A stretch of DNA of 64,000 nt from Barthelona sp. PCE (Eukaryota; Metamonada: BaSk clade): the NCBI GenBank assembly GCA_040285745.1, contig JAUFOR010000001.1:1270542-1334541 (forward strand), read 5' to 3'. Of the stretch, positions 17,301 to 25,500 are shown piece by piece. Every line of letters starts with the position of its first letter. Position 1 is the first letter of the stretch. The translations under genes and the position numbers were made by a program. The notes under the pieces are model-generated. The model was not told where the DNA came from. It saw only the letters and a list, made by a program, of their open reading frames with translations, and did no database searches.

Positions 17301-18752
17301 CATATCCTTCTTCTGCTTCTGCAATTTCATTTCTATTTCTGACTTCTGACTCTCAAAATTCATCTGCATTTCAGATTTTTGGTCTTCCATATCCTTCTTC
17401 TGCTTCTGCAACTTCATTTCTATCTCTGACTTCTGACTCTCAAAATTCATCTGCATTTCAGATTTTTGGTCTTCCATATCCTTCTTCTGCTTCTGCAACT
17501 TCATTTCTATCTCTGACTTCTGCCTTTCAAACTTTGTGTCCAATTCCAACTTCTGTTCACTGATTCTGGAATACAATTCACTAATATCTATAGCGTTACC
17601 ATAGTTGTTTGTATCACTGTTGCACTTCAAAATACGGCCAAACCCATCATCTTTGGTCCACTCAACAAGCATAAACGTGCCATCATCCAATTCAACATGG
17701 AACACTGAGTCAGCATCTTTTGTGACATTGACAATAACTCCGTTGTGAGGGTCATGTTTCTTAGTTATGCAGTTCTCCTTATATATGTAAGCAATTCTCG
17801 ATGAAAAAAAACAAAGACAGCCATTTTCAACCTTTTTGATAAAGTAGTTTTCTTCACAAGCAATGACTGATCCACAACAAAAGAACGAGCCAAGTGGAGT
17901 ATTAGCCTTAATTAAATAATCTTCAACAATATCATACGAAACAGTTGGTCCTGTGCAATGCGATGGAACGGTGGCAACTATTTTGCCTTGAACATTATAA
18001 ATATCCGCCTTTCGAGAACTTCTAATAATTGTGAAGTGCTCTTCATCTGGTGAAATGTACACTGCTTCAATTCCGTTTCTGCTATTTTCCCACCACACCG
18101 CAGCTAATGTTGATCGGTTATACACCATTGTCTTACCTCCTGACTCACTAGACATCAGATAATTCGATGAAATGTCTGCTGAAATTGGATCTATTTGACA
18201 GGTATTATTTCTCTTTGCTAAAATATTATTTCCACAATCTGTTAAATAGAGCGTGAATCCAGTCCAACCTAAAAAAAACATTTCTCCATCACTCTGCTCA
18301 ACAGCAAAATGACCATAAAACTTCATGGCTGCCTCGCTTGAACCATGAATAAACTTGTGCACATGGTTAACACTATCTTGAACAAAGATAGCCTCAGAAT
18401 TGACCCAGCTATTGCTTCCTTTTGTAAAAGTAACATTCGAGATTAAACTTTGCGAGCTTATGCAATGTACATGGTAGTCATCACCGTCCTTAAATGCCAG
18501 AAATTGTCCGTCAAAACTCAAACAACCATTCTGAACCTCTGAATTGGTAGGTACGGCGTAAATTTCATCCAATGACGGAATACTGAACACGCGGATGTGA
18601 CTGGTGTGCACCGTGGCCAACACTCGCTCATCCTTAGATGTCAAAGATACACCGGTGTAAGGTTCATCAGATAATATCACATCTACGATCTGTTTTTCAT
18701 CAACCCACTTCACATAAGCACGCCCATCTTCTGTTTTAAGTGCTTTTACCAT
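14340..18752 (-). CDS. HECT-like plus RING2-like E3 candidate with propeller, coiled-coil repeats and kinase-like domain
   Basis: The 1470 residues divide into five parts. About 1-370 is strand-rich and WD/propeller-like. About 405-520 is a coiled coil made of nearly identical 29-residue repeats. About 830-1040 is kinase-like: an alpha-C-like helix LQTELRVLSKF, LRNLRPRNVLIY where HRD-K-N is expected, and an intact CDFG; loss of the HRD Asp suggests a pseudokinase. About 1060-1370 follows the HECT order, with LVTADNIDEFLQF, LTFAEVKAMMCG, LLQFVYWLNDSPEL and the C-lobe LPSVALCDQTLRLP, where Cys1335 aligns with the thioester Cys. About 1409-1449 is RING2/IBR-like: CPNC, then GGACKSMKC with Cys1422 at the position of the RBR catalytic Cys, then CFTC and CFSC. 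No RING1 is seen. The likely role is ubiquitin or ubiquitin-like transfer. The Cys-to-function assignments rest on motif alignment by eye. Confidence 0.75.
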   Translation of the reverse strand: MVKALKTEDGRAYVKWVDEKQIVDVILSDEPYTGVSLTSKDERVLATVHTSHIRVFSIPSLDEIYAVPTNSEVQNGCLSFDGQFLAFKDGDDYHVHCISSQSLISNVTFTKGSNSWVNSEAIFVQDSVNHVHKFIHGSSEAAMKFYGHFAVEQSDGEMFFLGWTGFTLYLTDCGNNILAKRNNTCQIDPISADISSNYLMSSESGGKTMVYNRSTLAAVWWENSRNGIEAVYISPDEEHFTIIRSSRKADIYNVQGKIVATVPSHCTGPTVSYDIVEDYLIKANTPLGSFFCCGSVIACEENYFIKKVENGCLCFFSSRIAYIYKENCITKKHDPHNGVIVNVTKDADSVFHVELDDGTFMLVEWTKDDGFGRILKCNSDTNNYGNAIDISELYSRISEQKLELDTKFERQKSEIEMKLQKQKKDMEDQKSEMQMNFESQKSEIEMKLQKQKKDMEDQKSEMQMNFESQKSEIEMKLQKQKKDMEDQKSEMQMNFESQKSEIEMKLQKQKKDMEDQKSEMDTKLQVVFDTLNQLTPNSGNSEYSALTEHVNDCAAAVRQLEMPPDSFFDLISSNSNVNTLEQHMNELEQAINFINSLKNIILDFELEDTLSITFSSKFSDLVAQFPIAKFLNEHSYAAKLTELQSLDVYFKVFDKYDKLHLVEVHSALIHFSDKSKALDGIVQQVGEITQRATEFREALSKDEDTTDLLDFNLIYFLHKQLGRHRSDTTACTCVHFKQEKKHLLEVIDYSAEQLKDIIAKFSLALDLTTTLKELNLSGFRLPITPKIIDSDSYLNGELADADLQNDIEGDDLLIKCVCVSKKFRGDLNQNLKSLQTELRVLSKFQPFVVALKNIVLVPEMRRGRISVKFVCIELERASYDLEQYLSAFPLELATKNDLAHQLVKAVFSMHANGIILRNLRPRNVLIYCSEDGSNPRVKLCDFGISIDGSHILGAAMVSRSNVQKTHKVSKTIESLGRAIACIYAQDRSNASKLVLPNNCAHSVIIERCQAYNMSVRPTIYELSCYEWQHTMNSDSLELIRQQINQFIVSKQMLLCDTEVAERTAKFVQMEQTFDEFFVRVFSNTGVFMSGDGHFGASITLNGMEQLSIPQFVDHIFELRALPRIDTTASEEHIEAMCGFLYCCFVFQTPVDDIQVGQFLLNALSEDYDKLSDRKVFYRVFPTESAYIINMLKHDGLNFNFLGGEDKLVTADNIDEFLQFAREFASEPYVELSEKVNAAFNSHELTSQLGVKLTFAEVKAMMCGPPRFTTEQVLATLVFDDSVPTNIRDAVAEILQGFNSLDLLQFVYWLNDSPELNLFTVILQPVDTMLPSVALCDQTLRLPNSVLRLREGIPLAIRGILPNEFKLFIMQRLSQWTQDDVDKLNNRLHNATLITIEFNNIPGVPSVRVCPNCLTPIEHGGACKSMKCFTCAREFCFSCLSPNCGHYGQCNVAPVQNVTLEQVKERMQQFQ
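17197..17535 (-). repeat. Tandem 87-bp coding repeats (29-residue coiled coil)
   Basis: Four copies (the last partial) of an 87-bp unit sit in frame inside the HECT/RING2 gene; the anchor ATTTTTGGTC recurs at 17201, 17288, 17375 and 17462, exactly 87 bp apart. Each unit encodes a charged Lys/Glu/Gln/Met helix starting QKSEIEMKLQ. Copies differ by only a few silent changes, so expansion is recent. A 29-residue period is four heptads plus one residue. Confidence 0.95.
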
Positions 18753-18927
18753 GTCGGATTAATTATAAATTGCCGGAAAAAGTATTGAGAATTTTTACAA
18801 CTAAATAGGATGGTTTTCAAATATCCAACTAATCGGAGTATCAATGTGACAGAGCCGTTCACAGATGCCATCGTCATTGATATTCAGAATGCTATTCAAT
18901 TTGAGATATAATTCATTTTAAGAATTA

Positions 18928-19110
18928 TCAATTGAAAGAAATTTCAACGCGATTGAACACGTGGCTGACGGGTATGACATAATTTTCTTCCAGAGTCTCA
19001 TCCATGTTAACGGGTAGTAAGGGAGAGTAAACAGATTCTTTACCGAGATCTGAGTTCGGATATGGTGCCGCATACGGGCTACCTTCTTCAGAGTTTGGAA
19101 ATCCATACAT
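18928..19110 (-). pseudogene. 60-codon relic or exon fragment
   Basis: The minus frame begins MYGFPNSEEGSPYAAPYP and runs 60 codons to a stop; its start follows ATTTTTCAG, so it may be a 3' exon rather than a whole gene. Related strings appear on the minus strand at about 14008-14065 (CGLPHTNPSDLAPYPNLDL) and about 19420-19462 (YGLPNTDLGDPLY then stop). The three look like copies of one exon scattered by duplication. The gene of origin is unknown. Confidence 0.4.
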
Positions 19111-19270
19111 CTGAAAAATAGTTTTATTTCAATTACATTACTAAATAATACAATAAAATAAATAGGAAACCTTAAAATGGTGAGGTGACATACAGGCGCT
19201 AGCCTTCAGACTTTATACTTGAGGTAGTAAGCAGCGGAGGGGGACGAAGCGAACCGTCATGTGTAGTAGG

Positions 19271-19380
19271 TGTCCGTAGAACCCGATACGGTTTTTCTTA
19301 TCCTTTTCAAAAAAAAGGGGGTTTTAGGCCACTTCCCGGACGAAACACCCTCTACACGTGAAGGCGAGCCTTCCCACGTG
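19271..19380. other. GC-rich island with two hairpins
   Basis: At about 19271-19288 CCGTA and TACGG form a short hairpin followed at once by TTTTTCTT. At 19355-19380 CACGTGAAGGC pairs with GCCTTCCCACGTG around a GA loop with a two-base bulge. The island stands out from its AT-rich surroundings. It could be a small structured RNA with a T-run terminator or a relic of a mobile element; neither is shown. Confidence 0.3.
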
Positions 19381-19432
19381 AGCGTTCCCCGACGTCAATA
19401 AACCTACTTCAGTATAAGGGGTCACCGAGGTC

Positions 19433-19597
19433 GGTGTTCGGAAGTCCATAAATCCGACTCTCGATACTAATAAATAGGTATAAAATATACAAAAGAAAAT
19501 AGGAAACCTTGATATAAGTGAACTAAGCAAATTCAACCCTGCTTCGTGTTCCATTCTCTAATTGTTCATCAATCTGGGATCTTGAGGATCGGTTGCA
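19433..19597. repeat. 165-bp dispersed repeat, copy B
   Basis: This is the partner of 14046-14210. The match continues weakly upstream (GGTCAC followed by GGTCGGTGT against GGTTGGTGT) and stops abruptly after GGATCGGTTGCA, which suggests a defined element edge on that side. Confidence 0.9.
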
Positions 19598-20535
19598 ATA
19601 GACCATAAATGACATATAAAAAAAGAATTCTAAAGATTAGAAACAACTAACGATGATTGAAAATGAAAGTGATGATACTAACTTTTATGGAAAATTGAGG
19701 ATATTGTATTATGGCTCCAAACATAATTTTAAGACCAAAAATAAAACCAAATCCATGAAAATCGTTGTAGTGCAAAGGAAAAAGAAAGTTTTTATTATAT
19801 GATGTTTAGGAGAAACGGGTCTTATTTTTTGGAACTAAAATGAGTGCACATTAGCATCTAAGCTAAATAGTTTTATTTCTTAGAATATGAGTATGGGAAA
19901 AAATTATTAGTTTTTTGCATGCGCTTATAAGAATCAAAAGAATACATTAGCAACTATATAACTATATACTAAACTGTTGAATATATGTTTTTGATTATAA
20001 ATACAGTAAAAGAATGACCTGCTTTTATTAGAACCTGCTTTCTCATTAAAATTCATTTTTGAATTGTGCAGAATAAGCATTAACATGTCAAAGAAATAAG
20101 CTGTTAACTGTCAAAAGAATTGTAACGATATTGTAGATTATTTGTTTTTATTTTAGTACTTTAAAGATATATTGAATTTTTGAGGTCTAGGAGAGTTTTA
20201 TTTGGGTTGTAACTTAGTACCTTATACTTTATTAAAGAAACAACTCAAAAAAACAGAAAATTATTAATCATCATTTAAATTCGAAGCATTTCAGGCAAAA
20301 TTGCTTGTAAAACCTGGGATATCAAAGAAAAGCGCACCATGTTTTTTGCGTACTTTAATTCACAAGCAAAGCTGTTTGAAAACAGAATCTAGAGGAAAAA
20401 CCTTTATTGGGATGATATAGTGTCTTTTTGGGACTTTTAGACCTTTAGTACGCATTTTGCACACACTAATGTCCACCAGTTGACGAAAAGTACTATGTTT
20501 TTTGAATTATTCCCTTTTATAGTATTTTTTAAAGT

Positions 20536-22497
20536 ATGTCAGAACACGAAGATAACGTGCCTGAGCCTACCATTGCGGAAACACCTCAATCCGAGCTTGA
20601 AGTTGACGATGAATCGGTCGAGAAGCTTGTTGCTGAAATTATTGAGAGTACACGTTTGCAAAAGATGGAAGCGGAGTTTTTGGTTAAGGAAGGAAAACAC
20701 TTTAACAAGGATAGTTTTTTTGAGATGTTTAGATTAAAGAATTTTTCTGATGTATTATGTGAGCGCTTTTGGCAAATGATTGATGAAGATGGAAGTGGAG
20801 TAGTCAGCGTTGTTGAAGTAGCAAAGATTCAGTCCACAATTGAGTATTCTAATGATGATGAAGTTGTTGAGTTCTTCTTCTCACTCTATGATGAGAACGG
20901 TGACGGGCAAATTTCTTTCCAAGAAATCTGGTCCGTTTATTCCGGTATGTTAGTTGCCAATGGTGATGCAGTTACTGATGAAAAAAGAGATGAACTTTTT
21001 GGGAAAATCGATCATTTTGACATCAACAAAGACGGATTTCTTAGTCTTGAAGAGTTTAAGGATGCCGTTGACAAGCTTCAAGAGGTTTCTAAGGAAGGTA
21101 AGAAGAAGAGCAAGTTGTTCTACATTTACCTTTTCATTCTCTCTGCATTGATGGAACTTTCAACCTCTTTTGGTCTTCCTGCTGTTGGTGCACTTGCTGT
21201 TTTCCTCAGCGGTGGTCAAGTTGACGGTGAAGGCCTCACTCGTAATTATTCACTCGAAACAATCGCCTCCCTCGCCTCCCTTTACTATCTTTCTGCTATG
21301 ATTGCACTTTCATTAGGTGCTTTTGTTGAACGTAAAACTAACTGTGGTGTTGCAATGATTGTTGGTAACACCCTTGTTCTTCTTGCTAACTTCCTTTGTA
21401 CTTTTGACAGTATTGCTGTATTTATTATTGGTCGTTTAGTTCTTGGTCTTGGTGGTGAGATTATCCCGCCTCAACATTTAATTATGTTTAAAGCAACGTT
21501 ACCTCCCAAGTTGTTCAATATTGCTGCAGGTTATAGAAACCTTATTCAGGCTTCAACAACTGCTGCAGCTTATGTCGTTCTTGCTTGGATGGCTGAGGAG
21601 AAATCCGTCGATTATGTTCTTTGGTTTAACACTGCTCTTGGAGGTATTTCACTTGTTATCGCTATTCTTGCCTGGATTATTGTTCGTAAGGAGAAGGAAG
21701 CTCTTCTTGAAGATGAAAAGTCTGTTGCTCGTTCGTATAAGATGATTGCTCGTACTATTCAACCTAAAGTCTCTAAGAAATGTTTCTTCAACGTTAGTTC
21801 CAATATTTATCTTGCTGCTATTGGAATCAAGGCTTTCTATCTTATTGCTTATGCTCTTCCTTCTGTTGGTACCGTTGTATTTGTGGAGAAGTTTGGTGTC
21901 TCTGCTTCAGAAGCTGGTTCAATTCTTGGTCTTTTAAATTTGGTTGGTGCTCTTGGTTCTATTCCTGCTGCTATTATTGGTGATAAATTTGGTAACCGTG
22001 CTAAGCTTTTTACAGCTTTATTGTTCATTTGTTCAATTTTGTTCTGTCTGCTTGGTATCTCAACTGATGTATGGCTTCTTTACCTTATCACTATTGTATT
22101 TGGTATTGCTTATGCCTTTGGTGATACTCTGGCTTTCACCAGTCTATTCCTTCTCACACCAGATCCCAACGAGACTTCAAAGTCTTATGCTCTTTATGGT
22201 CTTGTGGGTAACTGTTTGCAATTGGTTATTCCAATTATTGCTTCAACTCTTATTTCAAAAGGTGAGGAATACTTCTTCTATTTCTTTGCTGTTGTTATTT
22301 TCCTATGTTCCCTTTGTTGGCTCAGAATTCGTCTTGCTGTTGGTAGAAAATCCCGTCTTGAAATGACTCTTGATGAGATTGTTGAAACAAACACAGATGC
22401 AGTTAAAGCAGCTCTCTTTTTGGGTAATATTTCCACAGTTGAGCAAATGCAAAGTGTTGATGAAGTGGTCGTTATAGATACACCTCGTCCCATGTAA
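20536..22497 (+). CDS. EF-hand/major facilitator superfamily transporter fusion
   Basis: The first 185 or so residues of this 653-residue protein are cytosolic and carry three EF-hand loops: 83-94 (DEDGSGVVSVVE), 119-130 (DENGDGQISFQE) and 162-173 (DINKDGFLSLEE), each with acidic residues at positions 1, 3 and 12. After a Lys-rich linker come about 12 membrane helices in two six-helix halves typical of MFS, with IGDKFGNRAKLF matching the loop 2-3/8-9 signature. The membrane part recalls MFSD1-like members, but the substrate cannot be read from sequence. Calcium gating of transport is a fair inference from the fusion. Codon use is strongly biased to GGT, CTT, ATT and GTT, so the gene may be well expressed. 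The stop lies 42 bp from the end of the convergent dynein-like gene. Confidence 0.88.
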   Translation: MSEHEDNVPEPTIAETPQSELEVDDESVEKLVAEIIESTRLQKMEAEFLVKEGKHFNKDSFFEMFRLKNFSDVLCERFWQMIDEDGSGVVSVVEVAKIQSTIEYSNDDEVVEFFFSLYDENGDGQISFQEIWSVYSGMLVANGDAVTDEKRDELFGKIDHFDINKDGFLSLEEFKDAVDKLQEVSKEGKKKSKLFYIYLFILSALMELSTSFGLPAVGALAVFLSGGQVDGEGLTRNYSLETIASLASLYYLSAMIALSLGAFVERKTNCGVAMIVGNTLVLLANFLCTFDSIAVFIIGRLVLGLGGEIIPPQHLIMFKATLPPKLFNIAAGYRNLIQASTTAAAYVVLAWMAEEKSVDYVLWFNTALGGISLVIAILAWIIVRKEKEALLEDEKSVARSYKMIARTIQPKVSKKCFFNVSSNIYLAAIGIKAFYLIAYALPSVGTVVFVEKFGVSASEAGSILGLLNLVGALGSIPAAIIGDKFGNRAKLFTALLFICSILFCLLGISTDVWLLYLITIVFGIAYAFGDTLAFTSLFLLTPDPNETSKSYALYGLVGNCLQLVIPIIASTLISKGEEYFFYFFAVVIFLCSLCWLRIRLAVGRKSRLEMTLDEIVETNTDAVKAALFLGNISTVEQMQSVDEVVVIDTPRPM

Positions 22498-22539
22498 ATT
22501 AACATTCTTTATTAATAAACAAATATTTTTTAATGAAAA

Positions 22540-25500
22540 TTAAATCTGAAGACGCTTAATAACATCTTGATGTAATTCATTGATAGCTATTTGCAAATTT
22601 TCTGTTGTATTACTCGAAAGTATTGATAATGGAATTGGTATCGTTGATTCAATATTGTACACCAATTGAAGTAATGTATCGTCTGCAAATCCGCATCCTA
22701 TATGCAAATGCGTTTTGAATGACTCAAAACTTTCGAACCTACTTGCTCTATCTGCAAGTGGTAAAAGATGTTGAGCATAAGCATTGATTTTTCTGTAATG
22801 TTGTATATCATCAATATTAGCGGTATTTTCCAAATTTAAAACATTCAAAAAACAAGGGGTAATGCTGGAAAACACATTATTAGAGAAATTATTCAGCCTA
22901 TCTCTGACAAAAACATTGTACAACTTTTGAAATAAACTGGGATAAGTAATAATATCAATAACTTCACTATCATGATAATAAAAAGGTATGGAGTCAACTA
23001 TATAGAATATAAGATCCTCAAAAGTCTGTATATCTTGAAGATTTAACTGTAAAGAAGGTAATATGATTGATTTTAACGAATATTGTTTTATAGCCCCGAA
23101 AATATCATCTAAAACAACATCCGTTTGTCCAAATTCATGACAAACTTTACGAGAAATCCTTCTTAAGACTGGTAATGATGTCTTTCCTACATCTGCTTCA
23201 ACTAAAGGTTCTAAAACTTTTGACAAACGACGTTTTTTAGAAAAGCATAGGTTAGTTGATGATATTCTTATGAGATTAGCAAAAAGCACAGCTGTTCTTA
23301 GTCTGCTATTAACATAACCATCAACGAAACGAACTCGATTAAATGAACAAAATAGTTTAACGTTGTCAATAAACTTGAAGCGGGTGTCTGAACTGTCTGA
23401 GCTGTCAAAGTAGACGATATATCTCAGCATAGGATCAATTGCTCTCTTGTTAACAATAAAAAACACAAAGTTTTTGGTGGCAACACGACCTAAAGCTCGT
23501 AATTGTTCCAATTTAACCATTAAACCTCGTATTATACTCCAATCCAATCCATAAACAGTGTAGAAAATAACAAAATCAGACTTGCATAGATGCTCCAAAT
23601 TTACGTTAAAAACATTTTGTAATTCAATGAATGTAAATGTACGTTGCTCTTCCCAAGCAATCTCATCACAAAGACGCCTAAATTCCACGAATGTACTTGT
23701 TTTGCCTGTGCAAAAATGGTACGGTGGAAAGAAACCTAAGACTGTTAGCTTTATGAATAATCTAGCACGTGATATAGCACCATTAAATAGATCAAGAATA
23801 ACAGGAGTACGCGCAGTAGAAACAACTAATAGCTTGTACAATATGGGTAATAAACAAGAGTTCTGCAGTGTGAATGGATAAAGTGCACAATAAAAGAAAA
23901 CAAATTTCTCTAAAGAAGAATCAAAGGAACAGAAGATATCTTTGGATGAAAGTGTTTCAAAATAACTGCCAAACATAACATTATCATCAATAGCACACAT
24001 AATCTTAAAAAAATACTTAAGTTCATCTCTCACTTCATCATTATCAGTAAATGTATCACTGTAATAGTTGTTCAGGAGGTGATCTACAATACTGTTTGCA
24101 CCAAACGTTGCATTTTCACAATTACACCCGAACGGTAATTGATTAATTATATCAAATACAGAAGTTTTGGTCGGCCAACGTAATTTATGGAATCGGATAG
24201 CAAATAACAGAACAGAAGGAATTAAAAATTTCATATTGAACAATAAAAATATAAAACAGTTGAAGAAACTAAGACGTTCATATATTGAATCCTTGTCTTT
24301 TTGATTTCCTATAATTGCTTGAATAGAATAGTCGATACCTTCATGATGCAAATCATGTGCAGGAAAAACAAAGAGAGAAAACTGAGTTAAAACATACTTT
24401 GATGCTTTTAAAGTGAAAAAAATATCTAAAACTATGTCATCAACATCACTAATTTCATTTGTTTTCGAAAAAAGCAAATTTGAATTCGAAATATCAGCTA
24501 ACACGTTGTTAACGTTATGTTCTGTGATTGACAATCCTTTAAATAAACTATACAATGATGTCAAAGTCACAAAACTTTGTTTAACAGGTTCTATATTCTT
24601 CATTGATAATAACATATTGTTTCTTATAAAATCTATGAAATAATCATCGTTAAGACTTGTAGTGAAACAAACAATTAGAGGTAGTATATGCGTCATTTCT
24701 GTTTCTAAATTAGAACTGTACATAATTAAAAATGACCAACTTGGTTGAATCGTTAAGTCATCAAACGTAACAAACTTATCCCAACGTTTTGACTCAATGA
24801 TGGCTGAAATTAGTGGTGTGAAATGTTTAACACAGTCCTTCGTTCGCAAGTCAATAATAAAATAACAATCGCTGGCTATAGGTATGAAGCTACTAAGCGT
24901 ATCGTTATCTGCTGAAAGAAGTACAACTCTTTTAGGTGCTATAAAAGGAATTAATGCTAAAACTACAGGATTAGAAAAGAGTACATTATCACTAACACCT
25001 ATAACTATGTTTTGGGCAACTTCTGCCATTAAAGAAAGTTTTTGATATAATTCCCAATTTTGCATACCGGAATCAAGTTCGTTTGAGGGTAGCTTCACAA
25101 ATAGATCACTGAATGAATCCAATAAATTACTATCAATGGAACAACTGTGTAAAATTTTTTCAAAACGTTGTTTTATCATTTTAAAACCTGAACGTTCACA
25201 ACAATTGCGAATCACAAGATAATGAAAGCCAATTAATGCACCGATTTCTAAAGAATAATTCGATATATATAGCATTGGATAACGTAACTTGATATCCTCA
25301 ATTATTTCAGAAATATCACTGATTACTTTTTTCTTATCGTTCAATTGGGCTTTTAAATTTTCAATAAGTAAATCTGAACCAACAACTGTGTTAACCATTT
25401 TTCCATAAGATTCATCCAATGGATCTAAATTTTCCACTTCTTTACGAATAACATTCGTATCAGTGATCAAACTATTTATCCGATTATCAATAACATCTAT

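Larger units (their letters stand above)
18753..20535. other. Gene-poor region with repeat copy B, relics and a GC-rich island
   Basis: About 1.8 kb without a convincing gene. It contains a small minus ORF (18928-19110), a GC-rich island around 19190-19440 with two hairpins, repeat copy B, and about 900 bp of AT-rich DNA (19600-20535) in which I see nothing. The last part must hold the EF-hand/MFS promoter. Confidence 0.5.

Noticed and set aside
17197-17535. Regularly spaced repeats suggesting a CRISPR array
   Set aside because: The units are contiguous, coding and have no spacers; the genome is eukaryotic.
17162-17563. Plus-strand frame of 133 codons with repeated Ser/Pro/Leu motifs
   Set aside because: It is the antisense shadow of the 87-bp coiled-coil repeats in the HECT/RING2 gene.
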